DNA of 60,431 nucleotides, from positions 152,821 to 213,251 of the forward strand of contig NW_003128370.1 in the NCBI RefSeq assembly GCF_000003605.2, given 5' to 3'. The notes under the pieces are model-generated. The model searched no databases. It was not told where the DNA came from and saw only the letters and a program-made list of their open reading frames with translations. Origin of the DNA: Saccoglossus kowalevskii (Eukaryota; Hemichordata; Enteropneusta; Harrimaniidae). This document shows, piece after piece, positions 1 through 12,127 of this stretch. Each line of letters opens with the position of its first letter. The stretch's first letter is position 1. Both the position numbers and the translations under genes were made by a program.

Positions 1-728
1 CGAAGTTTTATTTGGATTGAACACAGTCCCTCTAGGGACATTGAGCGAAATCTCAAAAAAAAAGTGTAGATATTTATTTAAATACCAACAATATTAAGGC
101 ACAAAAGATTTAATTAATTAAGTATTAAGATTGTTCAATACTACCACAACAACGTTCAAGGTTTAGTACTTATAATATAATGCTTTAGAATACATTTGGG
201 TTTGAATGAAAAAAAGCATCCTATGAAACAGAAAAACACACATTTCCTTAATGGTACCCTGAACGGACAAATGAAAAAAAATCAGCGACCGCGCGAAGCG
301 TAAGTTCCGAACAGACGCACAAGTTATTACAAAACAAAATAATTTACGATGGAAAATGGAGAAGCACACAACGCATATGCTGGGATGGCTTACGATCTAT
401 TCCTCACGCCCTAATCACTATAAACAAAAACATATACTAAATGTTCCATATTGTTGTTTGGTACTGCATTTGATGAAAAATTCAATTAAGATTTTTTTAA
501 TTGAGTTTTACAATAGTTTATGACAGATCCCAATCCATTTTTATGACATGAAGTATCAAACAGCAATATTTAATATTAAGTACAGTATTAACATATTCTC
601 ATCCATATCGCATCTTCAAAATACTAGTAGAAGACTCATTGCATTTTTCAATAAATTAGATATTGTCAAAAAGTATTTTCGAAATTATATATTCTGGTAA
701 CTGCATTTTTATTCATTTTTTTCTATAG
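1..728 (+). other. 3' part of an intron (upstream of the NHL-like exon)
   Basis: AT-rich sequence with no convincing exon. It ends in a strong acceptor: a T-rich tract at about 706-726 followed by AG at 727-728. The reading frame used by the following exon is closed upstream by TAA at 698, so the coding part cannot simply extend left and must be joined by splicing to exons outside the window. Confidence 0.7.
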
Positions 729-1942
729 GTGTAACTGTTTCAAGAACGGGGGAGATATGGTGCTGTAGAACGGACTGGACAGCAGAATCCACAATAGTTG
801 TAGCTCGACAAAAAGAGAGGCGTATTCTAGCTACGGGGACCATACGCAAAGCAGGGTCCTACTTTTTCGGCTTGGCCGTGACCTCGGACGGAGACGTGAT
901 TCTTGTCGGGCGACAGGGCTGTTTTATACTGATACCTGATCGGAAAGGACAGTTCACAGCGTCTAAGTTCGGCGCGTCGTTACTCGACGGCTGCATTGTT
1001 CGAGGCGTTGCGTGTCGCGGCGGCTACGTCTACGTCAAATGCATCGAGGAAGGCCGGCAGGATACGTACATGGCGATGTGCCAAGTATTAACATTCGGCG
1101 AGACTGGCGAGTTTATCCGAGCCGTCCAGTTGCGCGCTCCGCTAGAGGGGTACATGGCAGTGCGCAGTGATCGCTATATGATACTCACCGAATTCTCTTC
1201 TATCAAAATGTTCACGTCATCAGGACAACACACAAACGACTTTAGTTTCCATAACAACGTGGAGGGTTTGGCTGTTGATAACTACGATAACACAATCGTT
1301 TCCACCAACAACCATGTGCATGTACTAACACCCGATTTCAATCAAATTTATAATTTCGACTTGACACCGTACAACTTTACGGAATCTCCAGGAATAGCGG
1401 TCACGCCCCTGGGCAACATCGTTGTGGTGGACAAAACCTGCAGTAGGAGGACCAAAGGTTGTCGGATATTAGTGTTCAATACTTGGCCGAAAGAAAAGAA
1501 TGACAAGTTGAATTTCCAAAATTGTGATGCCCAGCCGTTTATTTACGATGCTATACCGTACACTAAACAAACCGACACCATGAACATTACTTGGGGGACG
1601 TTATTGAGCGAACCTGAAGAAGATAAAATGGCGGACGGTTACGTCACAACCCCGGAGCAGATTCACCTGAACGACGGTCAGGCTATGGACCGCATGATGG
1701 CATTTGATGAGGTAGAAGACGAACGTCACCGCAGAATCAGACTGAATGGCGACAGTAGTTATGACGTGCCGGAATTTGTGACACCTGGGTACTTTTGCAG
1801 GGCATGCTGGGTATTTTGTTGCCTACTTTGCGTTCCTCTGTTTGGCGTACTGATATTTCTGGCGTGTCACAAAAAAGTCATGCCGCCGATCATCAGCAGA
1901 TATCGCAGAAATCAAGAAAAACAGTACCGCATCGAGGAATGA
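729..1942 (+). CDS. terminal coding exon of a single-pass membrane protein with NHL-like beta-propeller repeats (5' part outside the window)
   Basis: The frame is open from the acceptor at 728 to TGA at 1940-1942. Two bases (729-730) finish a split codon, then 403 residues follow. The codon at 872 is TTG inside the frame, not a start; the first in-frame ATG is at 1070 and is clearly internal. Several segments have the NHL/beta-propeller pattern (Gly-hydrophobic-Ala-Val, Asp/Asn turn, run of Val/Ile), for example around GLAVTSDGDVIL, GLAVDNYDNTIV and GIAVTPLGNIVVVD. Two N-glycosylation sequons (NFT, NIT) lie before a Cys-rich hydrophobic helix at about residues 359-379 containing several cysteines, followed by a basic HKKV and a ~20-residue tail rich in Arg and Lys. 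This suggests a type I protein with an extracellular propeller and a short cytosolic tail, possibly palmitoylated. Base composition and codon use are clearly richer in G+C than the flanks. Exact function unknown; TRIM-NHL proteins normally lack such a helix. Confidence 0.85.
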
Positions 1943-2395
1943 ACACGCTCCACGTGATCGACGCCGATTAGTCAATTTAAATACCCATGGATATACAAGT
2001 ACGTGGATGTGCCTTTAAAAAGCAAATATGCTTACTTCAGTATTTTTTAGTAATTTAGTTCAATATTGTGCACACAGGATTATGATTATGGATATGTATT
2101 TGTCGCGCACTTAATAACAATTACTGGTACGTACCACAAATTCAAATGAATGCGCAGTTGCAGTTTCATTCAATGAATACTACAGTGCGTTGCGGAACTA
2201 AAACAAACAACTAGAAACCTGACGAACAATGGCGGGTTTTCCCTGTAAATTCTGCTACATAGGGTCAGTTGGCATCGCCGGCACATCAGAACATTTACGT
2301 ACGTCATTATAGGGGTCGACAAGACAGTCCTTTTTTGTTCATAGTAAATTACAATCCAGCGTGATGTCCTTCAATAAACAGTATTGAATAAAATA
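1943..2395 (+). other. probable 3' UTR with two polyadenylation signals
   Basis: Sequence after the stop of the NHL-like exon holds no reading frame of note. AATAAA occurs at 2373-2378 and again at 2387-2392, which would give a 3' UTR of about 450 bases. The transcript end itself is inferred. Confidence 0.55.
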
Positions 2396-3224
2396 CTCAA
2401 AATGATTCCAAATTGAAAAAAGTGACGTAATGATGATTTTATATACTTGGAGTCAAAATACATAAAAACCGACCACCCCTACAGTCCAGTATGCCACGGT
2501 TCACGGTAATCCGAACAGGAAGAACGAAGTACAAGATATAGTCAGTCCCCCGGGAACCTGAAGCATTAACTGATCTAGTAATATACCACTAGTTTGTTAC
2601 CATAACATGACTGTGCCAATTTGTTTGGACCAACCAGCACCATTATATTTTTATAATACAAGAAAAATGTGTTCATCGATACTTGAAAATCTGCTTTATA
2701 GCTTTAAATAATCGCTTTAATTATGCGTATCCTGCTTGCTTATTCTACAATCATGAAATTAGTACTTAGTGACGTCACAGTATAATAAACGTCATGGCTG
2801 ACTCTTGGACGCCAAATTACTTTCGTATAATTTTTTTCATATATTTTTTTTTCTGTTTCGCCCAACAATATAGTTTTTTTACAATTTCATAGTTTTCATT
2901 TGTTAATTTATTTAATTCAGCCTGAGTCAGCAAATTGTGGTTCTGAACGACGTGCATAGTGTCGCCACAGCTTTAGAGTTTTGTGTTGACTCGTTTCTTA
3001 GCCCCAGGGATCTTTGTCTAATGACACTTATACGAGCAAGTATCAACAATGCAATTAAACTTCTATGTATACAATATATTGTAATTTATGAAAATAAAGT
3101 AACAATAAATGACACACAAGTTAATGTCTCCATGAGTCGCATATCAATCCATACAGATGTGAAAAAATTAAACGAAGTGTTATTAACCTTCACTTCGGAG
3201 GTACTAAGTTCGGGGAATGCTCCA
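2396..3224. other. intergenic, no gene recognised
   Basis: AT-rich. A perfect CRE-type palindrome TGACGTCA is at 2770-2777. An open frame from 2937 to 3356 (+) begins with GTG, matches nothing I recognise, and runs into the repeat that follows; I do not call it a gene. Confidence 0.5.
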
Positions 3225-3450
3225 CCTTTCTATCGAACAAAGACACATCGAGACTCGAATCGTTTCACATTTGGTCTCAGCCGCGTTGTTTTCTCCCACG
3301 GCCGCCTCCAGACTCTCTCGAGACTACGTCAAGACGGACGTGTGTCCTCGCCGTGAGCTTGTCACTAACTGAAATCGGTTTTATTCACATTCCAACTGTT
3401 AACCAATTACAGAGAAGTTAAAAGACTCTAAGGCGTGCTGTGCTGTACGC
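3225..3450 (-). repeat. dispersed repeat, LTR-like, copy 1
   Basis: G+C-richer block that resembles 36000-36190 in the same orientation: both contain a core near AGACTCTCTCG, then a TTTATT, then a shared stretch around CAATTACA(G/A)AGAAGTT with AAGGCGT behind it. Read on the minus strand each copy has AATAAA followed by a C/T/G-rich segment, like the R-U5 part of an LTR or a retroelement 3' end. Element type is an inference; no protein domain is attached. Confidence 0.4.
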
Positions 3451-4517
3451 ATGTGATGACATCCTCGCCCCGTTAAGACATATCATTATATATTTTTCCA
3501 ATCACTGAAATTATTTAAAAAAAAATATTATCATTCGTGTTTTAGAAGAAGAGAATTTAATACCTTGCAAACACACTTTAGTTATTTCTGACTGTATGAA
3601 GTGCAAGGCCCCCTTCTGAGTTGATAAAAGACGAAGTTTCAAAAAGAACCAACATTTACCATAGCGCTTGCAATCACTTGAGAGCTGAAATTCAATATAA
3701 ATCAGTACTATTTTTATTATTTATTATATTATTACCAGTAATATCTGTGCAAAATAGGGGAAAAATTAAAAATAGTATATTATGATAAGTTAGCGCCACC
3801 AACGTCAAAATCACTGTCATATATCGATAGATCTTCCAACGTTTAGCGTTGGGAGCGCTATAATCAAACCCGCACCAACAAGAGTTCGATACCGATAGGC
3901 AACGAATAAATATGACATGCTAGAAATTGTAACCATAGCAATAAAATGGTGCTGTGATAAATGCAAAAAGCAGACAGTAATTTCACTCTGCCTCAGTGTT
4001 TAGATCTACCGAGATAAAAAGAGTAATTACAAAACAAGGCAAATGATTCTAGTGATCAAACATTGACAACGGTCGTTTCATGCATCGCTCGGTTTATTGT
4101 CGACTCTAGGATATTAAATATGTTTTCGAGTTAGCTTATCTGGAAAGTTATGCTTTGTGATTTATCATTTCTCTATTCATATTTCATACATACGTTCGAC
4201 AAATTATATTTCCATATATATAAAACAAAAATAAAACACTAACGACACATTTTAAAATATGTTAATTATCAAATGGAACAATACGTTCAAGAGAGCGTTC
4301 AATACGTGAATAAGCACCAATTATTTTCATTCTGAGATGTCAAAGTTATGATCCTTGGAGTGTAGATGAGGCGAGATGGTGAGTTGTTACAGGTGTCACG
4401 CGATTACACCACCACTGACACCGCCACTTTGAATATTGTAAAACGGAGCTTCTTCGCCTAACGGGGACTTGAAGATCCTGCTCGAATAAAGTACTAAAAC
4501 GAGACATTTACTTTATC
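3451..4517. other. intergenic, includes an imperfect inverted repeat
   Basis: No gene recognised. A TTTATT at 4093-4098 would be an AATAAA signal on the minus strand, about 420 bases beyond the end of the pseudogene at 4518-4967. Confidence 0.4.
3791..3860. repeat. inverted repeat / potential cruciform
   Basis: Arm 3791-3804 (TAGCGCCACCAACG) pairs with 3847-3860 (CGTTGGGAGCGCTA) with two mismatches over 14 bases. The segment also contains a perfect 6-bp hairpin, CCAACG at 3836-3841 with CGTTGG at 3847-3852 and a 5-base loop. Could be the end of a small foldback element. Confidence 0.5.
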
Positions 4518-4967
4518 TTACAATAAATAACATGGAGTTTTTGTCGATTCTGATCTATATTGATTGGAACTCCGGCAACCAACGTATCACATTTCTGCAG
4601 TCCGTGTGTATAATAAGCTCGTTCAAATGTGCGTTTGCAAACACTTTTTGAACTTCTTTGCATCCATCGTTTTGCCAATTAGTCTAACATATACAGTACT
4701 AGTTGCTGTAGGCACAATCGTGTGTGTTCTGTACGCCGTCGACTCTTTGACAATATACAGCACGTTCTTTAGCTGACCATGGTCACGCGAGACCACTTTC
4801 ATTTTCAGAAACATATCCTCAGTCGATTTGCCTACAAGCCGATACTCAATTCTGGCCAACACGCATCTTAGCCAGGCAAGGTTCGTTTGAGGGAGTATGT
4901 TTACATCGAGATCACAAAACCGTGCTATTGAGACGATGGCTAACACGAGGGACCACCAAGGCACCAC
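4518..4967 (-). pseudogene. TIMP-like (netrin-like domain) inhibitor pseudogene
   Basis: Reading the minus strand from 4967 gives 114 sense codons, TGA at 4623-4625, then in the same frame 11 codons, a second TGA, and 22 more codons to TAA at 4518-4520. Third codon positions are G/C-rich against AT-rich flanks, so it looks formerly coding. Layout: a hydrophobic leader (WWSLVLAIVS, residues 4-13), Cys18, PQTN at 26-29, VLARI at 36-40, a Cys in KKCLQ near 109, then, past the first stop, YVGC at about 128-131 and PC at about 145-146. In TIMPs the mature protein starts with Cys, has HPQxxFC, then a VIRAK-like strand, and the N-domain ends near YxxGC...PC, so order and spacing fit. The first stop falls near a Trp of the family. 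Oddities: no in-frame ATG (two GTG codons instead), several family cysteines missing, two stops. The family call is by eye; a divergent unrelated secreted protein is possible. The single unbroken frame would suit a retrocopy. Confidence 0.45.
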
Positions 4968-4975
4968 ATTAATAA

Positions 4976-5177
4976 CACGAGATCTCGTGAGAACCCGAAT
5001 TAATAATACGATATCTCGTATTCACATTGCAAGAACACACATTGATAAGACGAGATCTCGTGTTTATATTGCGAGAGCACATATTAATAAGACGAGATAT
5101 CGTCTTTACTAGTATATTGTGAGAACACACATTAATAAGACGAGATCTCGCGTTTATATTGCGAGAACTCGCATTAA
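4976..5177. repeat. degenerate tandem array of short palindromes (ACGAGATCTCGT)
   Basis: Palindromic cores sit at 4976-4989 (perfect 14 bases), about 5008-5019, 5050-5061, about 5092-5103 and 5140-5151, spaced roughly 31, 42, 42 and 48 bases. Each is flanked by ATTAATAA and by TTTATATTGCGAGAACAC-like sequence. Small open frames across it are by-products of the repeat. Confidence 0.75.
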
Positions 5178-8100
5178 TACTATGTGTTTATATTACTTAC
5201 TTTAATTATATTGTTTGTTGATTTTAAATATCCGATGTAGAATGCACGCGTATTCAGTAGACTAAACCGGAACATGAATAATATACAAATTGGAAAAATG
5301 TATGTGTTATTTTTTTAGCGGAAACGGAAAACGCAAAAGCATGGTTGGTTTAAAATAGCGTAATCACTACACATCGCAGATTACTGGGCAGTTATTCCCC
5401 CATGTTTGTATCAATCAACAATGTTAGAATAATAATTCCACCAATTTTAAAAACCATCAACGATGCCAATTATTATATGATAGATTTAAGTTAACTTTGA
5501 ACTTTGATCTTTGCTAGGTGAGTATAATTTAAGAAGAGTAGAAGTAAAATGATTTTTCCTTAAGACGCTTTGTCTCGAGGTCATGACATGTTGTCGTAAT
5601 TAACCCAACCACAAATAGACTCCGAGAACCCTGAGTAATTCTGAACAATCATTAGAATGCAATTGAAGCATATATCCTCTCGATAGTTAGTACTATTATT
5701 ATTCATATGTTGCTATCTTAATATCTTCTCCGCAATCGAGTGTGAAACTTAGAAAATCCCTAATTTAAAAGCGATTACTGAAAAGGAAGGCATTGATTTC
5801 AATTTAAAGGCCGTCTAATCTCTATAAGGTTCAAGACAAATAGTTTTAATGCGGTATTATATTAACCGTGAAATACATTCATTAATTTCCTTGTAATTAA
5901 GTTTATGCGTTGGATTTCCAACCACTGATCTAAAGAAATAACAAGAAATACAAATTCTAAGCCATTCGTCGCAGTGCGGATATTGTTATCCGAATTAGTA
6001 CGCATGACATTACTTTTAGGTTGGATTTACACAAATAATTACCGAAATTCCATCGAATAATCTTTGTGGGAAATTGTTACACTACGGGCGATATAATATG
6101 GTACTGTAGTGGAAGGTTGAATTCAATACATGCACCAGCATAATCTCACTGTACATTCGCCACCCTGTCCATTTTAATATCTGCAAATAAATTGTGGTAG
6201 ATTCGAATTCAAACTATAACTTTTTAAAAGTTCAAACTCAGTTTTTTTTTAAAAAATATACGCTGTTTTTGGAACATAAGGCTATGAAGTGTATCAGTCT
6301 TGACTACATTTTCTCAGTGTCTACTTCCTTACATTCTGATCTGCATATTTAAAATATTCTGAAGCTTACACCTAGTCACACAGAATCACACCGTGCAACT
6401 CTATTCGTCGTTGCAGCAAGTTTCAAGTTGTTGGTGACAGTCTGTGAAATTCCAATAGCCAGCTTATTACAAACCTATTTTACACAAATGACGTATTATT
6501 ATTGTTGCTATTTGTAGTACTTTAATTCTAGAATCGTGATTCGCAGGAATCGTGATTCGGAATTACCACAACCTTTCGGGAAGTATTGAATTCACATCCA
6601 TTCCAATTGCAGAAATATTGATCCTAAAAGCACTGATGTACAATACACAATAGATAGATGCAGTAACTGGATAAGCTATAGTGCAGAATATGCCTCTAAC
6701 CCGCTAAACAGGGTAACCCGACTTGTTGCCCCTTCAAGTAAATTGAAGTGTGCCGTTAACAGCACTGTACGCTGCGCTGGCAAACATAGCACTTACTACC
6801 CGAGATTCCAATGATTTCAGTACGACGCATATGTGACATGTTTATACCGAATTTGCTTGCAACTGTATATCACATGACCTAGTCAATTATTTTGAAATAT
6901 TGACCATCCGTTGGCCAAAATGTGTCTGTTATTACACATTATTTCAGATTGAACTTCCTGTAGGGCAACTGTATTGATTAACTTTACAAAATTAAGTTAT
7001 GCGTTTCTTTCATATGTGTCCAATTATTCCGACCATGTAAACTAGTCCTTAGTTACTGTTGACAACTGAAAGTTTAGTCATTTCGATTTAACCTAAATGC
7101 GCGCATGACTCCAATGTCAACTACACGCGAACCACACTTCGATAAGTGGTGTATTTGCTTTACATACTATTGTCAAGAAAATTAACGCTTTGTAATTTTG
7201 TCGATAGGTAGTGGAGATATTGTGACTAATGTCTTTTTATTATCGTTTTTTTTAAAGGCATATGCGCATAAGAAGCATTTCTCTCAAATTGAAATATTGA
7301 ATCACAGTAAAATGTCATGTAATCTTTATGATAATATCATGTAATTAACTGGAAAATATGTTTCTGTTAGAACCAATATTCATTGACCAGCTGCCTAGGT
7401 GCTGTGTGCATACACATATTAGCTTAAACCATAGTCAACTGGCTTGAAATGAAAAGAGAAAGCTGCGAAACCACACATTTCGACTATCCCGTTTACAGAA
7501 AATCTAAGCCAGAACATTTTTAATGGTGATGTAATTAAAGAGATATTCTTCCAATAATAATAAATGACAAATTTGCAGATTCCGATATCGGTAGTTTTTT
7601 AATCAAAACGGGTGATTAACAGCGACCCTCGAACACCGTGGAGGGATGGTGTGTGGAATAGCCTCATCTGACCAATGGGCGCACACTTTTTTGATGGATC
7701 GCTACCGAACTCCGCACAGTTCTATACGCGTTACTTATCATCACTACACAAAGCAGATTTGCATAGGACTCACTCGCATATTCGAATATGTTCGAAATAA
7801 TAATAAAACGTGTTTCCGCCCCAAATATAAATATACATAGTTTGCGCTGGGTAGTTGTAGTCTCCTCAAAGTTGTCAAGATATATATGCACAATAAATGA
7901 ATAACCCCAAAAAACTTACTAGAATATTTGTGTTTTATGGTTGTTAGACGCGGAGAATCAAACTAGAAATATTAATGAAATATTCACCAGAAAATTAGTT
8001 AAATGGAGATGTTAGATAAACCCTTTGAGTGAAATTGGTGTTTAATATTTCTTTGCTAGCTATATACTTAAACGGAACATTGTTTCTTCTCGGTTTTAGT

Positions 8101-9830
8101 GTGTCACGTGCGTTATTTCAATACAATAGCATTACCTTACACAAATCATGGAAGGTACTAACGTTAGTACCTGCCATGCACAAATTAGTCCGTGACAAAA
8201 TAGCGTTGGTCTTACTGAAAATAGAACATAGAACGCTGTTCAGCGAGTGAAATAGATCAAATGCGTACAAAATGTGCAGACCAGATTTTGTTTTCATCCG
8301 CAACTACGTTACGCTGCGGCTTTTCAGTGATTTGGTATGATTCTTAAGAAAGTTTACTGCATAGACATTGTAACATTATTTCACCGCACCGTCTGACTTC
8401 TGTAAGAACTGTGAGTTTTCGGCTTACATTTTCTGTTAACTGAAAGGTCAAAAAGTGTGTTTTCGCAGCTTTTCATTTCTTTCTACACTCCATAATGTCA
8501 TGAACATCCCAACATTTGACCTTGTGTATATTCATGTGTTCATTTAGACTGTGATTTTCAACGACGGAGTCAGGACCAATCACAAACAAAAATTGACATT
8601 AACACCTCCACCGACCCCCTAAGCTAACACCCTTTGTTTTCTACTTCCTGTTCCGGAACGTCTTTTGACACTGCTACAGCCTTGTAACCACTCGTGACCC
8701 CAAAGCAATTTTCAAATGTTGTCAGTACACGACATATGGTGACCTACATCATGTACAACTGGGAACATATTCATGAGATATTAAGTTATAATTCGACGGA
8801 TTAGCATGGCTTAAATCGAATGGTATATTATTTATTTATATATTTTTATTTGTTACTACAGATTTACTACATATGTATTTAGAGAAATATTAAATTATTC
8901 CCAGTGTAATAATTTTAGAAGAAATTGCATTCACATATTCAACTCAAACGAACAATTAACGCTTCGAAGCTATATATGTGAAACGTGGAACAGCCATTTT
9001 GCACATGTCTGTTTGTCCCACCATTTTCAGAACGTAAATTTGCGGTGAGATTACGAGATATTCAGCCACATACACTTCGACAGAGAAAATGAATGGGAAA
9101 AATAAAATTAACAATGAGAGGAATGACCCACGTGATTTGTATATGTTAATGTCCTTTATCTGACCTCACCCCGTGCAACAAGACCAATACTCAACTTCCG
9201 GTTATAACACATCTGCTTATTTAATATGATATATCTAAACGACTCGTTTATTTCGTTATATTTTTTGTTTAATTTAGGGGAGGATTTAAGACAACTGCAT
9301 GTCAAATGGTTGTTTCTTTCTGTGATATGACATGTAGATGACCAAGCTGGGACATGTATATGACCGGACTGCGTTATCCGGCTTACACTGGACTTTGTGA
9401 TCTGACATCATGTAGTCAGCTGTGTGCCTCGATGTGATTTTGCTACTACATGTATTTAGCTATGTTTGAGCTTAAGTTATCATGTCGTCTTTAGGAGACA
9501 TATTAGTGGTCTTAGCTCCTACTCTAACCACTCACTTCGCCTGGACACGTACACGCCCAAGTATAAGGCATATGAAATAGGATATAACAAATATAGGTAT
9601 AAATAGTCTATCTTATAATCCTACCTTACGATATGGACATAACCAAATAATATAACACTTACAATACGGACGATTAAAACATGTTCAAATCATAGCTTTT
9701 CTTGTAACATTTAATGATAAAATCAAGAAGGAATAATGCCGACCTTGAGTGCATTCATTGGTACCCACAAAAAAAGGTTGGGAAATCATATACAATATAA
9801 TCATATACAAGTATACATATATTTGGAATC
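5178..9830. other. long AT-rich stretch, no gene recognised
   Basis: No exon, RNA gene or known element could be supported. A 13-base motif GAATCGTGATTCG occurs twice 16 bases apart (6531-6543 and 6547-6559) and is itself nearly palindromic. Confidence 0.45.
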
Positions 9831-9839
9831 ATTAGAAAT

Positions 9840-10170
9840 ATGTTCTGGGAATGTAAATACATTCAGGGGAAATAATTAACGACAATAATGGCAATAGCAA
9901 CGTAAACACACTATAAATACAATAAATACCCAGTAAATACAGATAATAGCAACACAAGCACCATGGACACAACTTGAAGACACAGTAAATACAGATAATA
10001 GCAACGTGAGTACTAAACACAGGATATACTACGCAGTAACGTAAGTATTACGGATGATTCGGTTAATACCCCAATAAATACAGATAATAACAACGCAATC
10101 ATCATGAACACATGTAATGCACATAAAGACAGATAATGTCAACTTAAACAGTAAAAGACACTGGAAATAC
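9840..10170. repeat. degenerate repeat built on a CAGATAATAGCAAC motif
   Basis: The phrase GTAAATACAGATAATAGCAAC-like occurs at about 9933-9953 and 9985-10005, with decayed forms at about 10074-10094 and 10125-10143. Spacing is irregular, so it is an old, eroded minisatellite or the remains of nested duplications. Confidence 0.5.
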
Positions 10171-10611
10171 AAACAGATATCTCGAAACCAATAATAATAA
10201 TCTAAGCACACAGAAAAAAAAACACGAAACAGAAAAGGTTTATAATATTATTCATTTTTATAACAAGTCAACCATTAAACGAATAAACTCCAATGTCTGG
10301 TGCAGACTTAAATAAAGCATTAAAGATTCCACTCCAGACAGTATCAAATAGCTTCAACAAAACAGGTAAACAAATATTTTTCCTTTTAAATTACTGAAGA
10401 CATATTTTGAAATATTTTATCTCAAAACATAAATGGTGATTTAGATAAGAAGCCAGTCTTTCATTCAAACACTTAGTAAAAGTTAATTATTAAAAATAAT
10501 TATTTACGCTGTAATCTGATTCAGGGATAACGTAACTTTAATTTCATGAAGTTAGGAATTTACCTACTTTGATAATAGTCTTGAAAGTGTGGTTGATGCG
10601 CCACTGATATA

Positions 10612-11075
10612 GTGAGCTCTATTTTAAACATTTCTTTAAAAATCATACGAGTTATACATAAATCAAACCTATTTTTACTAGTAATTAGTCTCTTAATGTC
10701 AAAACTGAATAGCCGTCTATTCTGCTTGTTAACTTTAAATCGACTGATTGATCCGTCTTTTGGAATTTTGTCTCGTAAGCTCGAAGAAAAATTAGTTTGT
10801 TACGCACTTCTTTTGGCATCACTATCAAACCATTTTGTTCTACATTTTATAATTCTTGGAGGAATAAATTTAAGAAATTTTATGGCCGAATCAATAATAA
10901 TTTTATTGAAACTATCAAATGCATTTTCAACATCTCAAAATCTCAATGAAGATATTAATTTTGTGGTCATTCGAGTCATTGTGAAATATAATATTGCTAA
11001 TCATCTGTTCAGTATTCCCCAAATCTCTTATTTACTCACATCAGCCTCTAATAAATATATCTAGACAAGTCTTTG
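10612..11075 (-). mobile_element. LINE (non-LTR retrotransposon) relic: endonuclease-to-RT linker
   Basis: Translated on the minus strand, with at least one frameshift and one stop, the fragment gives NAFDSFNKIIIDSA, then a KWFDSDAKR motif (plus-strand area 10804-10837), then a basic region ending in SFDIKRLI. Many LINE ORF2 proteins have this order between endonuclease and reverse transcriptase: an acidic helix with FNxII, a (P/K)WFDxxCK-like motif, and a Lys/Arg-rich helix. Neither the catalytic endonuclease core nor the RT palm is recognisable. A 150-codon open frame on the plus strand here is the antisense shadow. Confidence 0.5.
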
Positions 11076-11569
11076 AGTGTGATTTGTCATCAGAAGCGAA
11101 ACCCAGAAAAAGTTCGATGTCATGTTACAGCACTGGGGCAACCAACAAACTTTAATAACGATCCACCACTTTATACTGAAAGAGAAGTTCTATTAGAGCC
11201 AGATAAATTGGAGTAGAAGAAGCTGCAGCACAGCTCATGTTGCGCGGATAATAGTTCATATGCGTAGGCAAAACTAATCTTTTGAAGAATGGTACGCCAA
11301 ATGAAATGACAGGACTTACGGGCATCTACTCTACATAATGGGGAAACTCATTCAATATTGTTAAAATGAAAAAAAACATGTGGATATGCATGTATGCTTT
11401 TAAGGCGTGATTCAAAAACCGAAAATCCAGATCCTGGCATTTATTCGTAGCGTTGCGAAGAAAAAACAACAAAAAACAACAAAACAATTGTATCCCTTAG
11501 GTCAACTTCGGGAAAAATCCGTTTTGAAGAATTTAAAGCTGCGGTGCATGGTAGGTCATATATTAGTGT
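11076..11569. other. intergenic, A-rich
   Basis: No gene seen. An AAAACAAC-rich low-complexity patch lies at about 11460-11487. Confidence 0.4.
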
Positions 11570-11775
11570 CTGTATTATTGGTCATATTTGGTTCAGGAAT
11601 TGTCACATTTGGGAAATACTAGTTTCAGGATTGGCCAAATTTGGTCTGGGATTGGTCAACGTTAGTATTGATTACATTTAGGCGGTAGTATTGGACTTAT
11701 TTAGTCAGGCTAGAGTCAGGTGTAGTCCACGTATAATCGCCATTTGGTTTGGTATTGGCCATATTCTGTCTAGGA
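11570..11775. repeat. degenerate ~20-bp tandem repeat (ATTGGTCATATTTGGTCTGGG-like)
   Basis: Successive phrases such as ATTGGTCATATTTGGTTCAGG, ATTGGCCAAATTTGGTCTGGG, ATTGGTCAACGTTAG and ATTGGCCATATTCTGTCTAGG recur through the segment with substitutions and gaps, indicating an old minisatellite. Confidence 0.5.
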
Positions 11776-12127
11776 TTCTTATCAAATACGGTATGAATTC
11801 TCATTCTAATGTGAAAGCGAACCTATGCCATGTAATATTGGAAAGCATTGCAGATAAACTAGCTTTACAGTTCAATAACTTTACAGATTGTTACCTGCCA
11901 TACAATATCTTTTTTAATGGAACAACTAGTTGACGATTCAATTGAACATCTCGCAAAGATGGGGAGGGGAATCTTCCATTATTGGCGGTTCATAGTTTAG
12001 TTAGGCCCGTATATTTACCCTTAAGTTTTCTCATTGTGATGTAATTGGGTTGGTCATAATGAGACAACATCACTACAAACGTAACAATCTGGCCAATAAT
12101 GTGCAAGGTATTTGCAATAACATGAGG

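Noticed and set aside
2937-3356. 139-codon open frame on the plus strand
   Set aside because: Starts with GTG, no domain recognised, last third lies in a dispersed repeat, no splice or polyadenylation context.
3871-3900. GAGTTCGATACC resembling a tRNA B box
   Set aside because: No A box at proper distance and no cloverleaf; could not support a tRNA or SINE.
4976-5177. Possible CRISPR-like spacing of the palindromic repeats
   Set aside because: Repeats are degenerate, spacers are themselves repeated, the genome is eukaryotic and no cas genes are present.
10612-11064. 150-codon hydrophobic open frame on the plus strand
   Set aside because: It begins with GTG and is the antisense of a LINE ORF2 relic with recognisable motifs on the minus strand.
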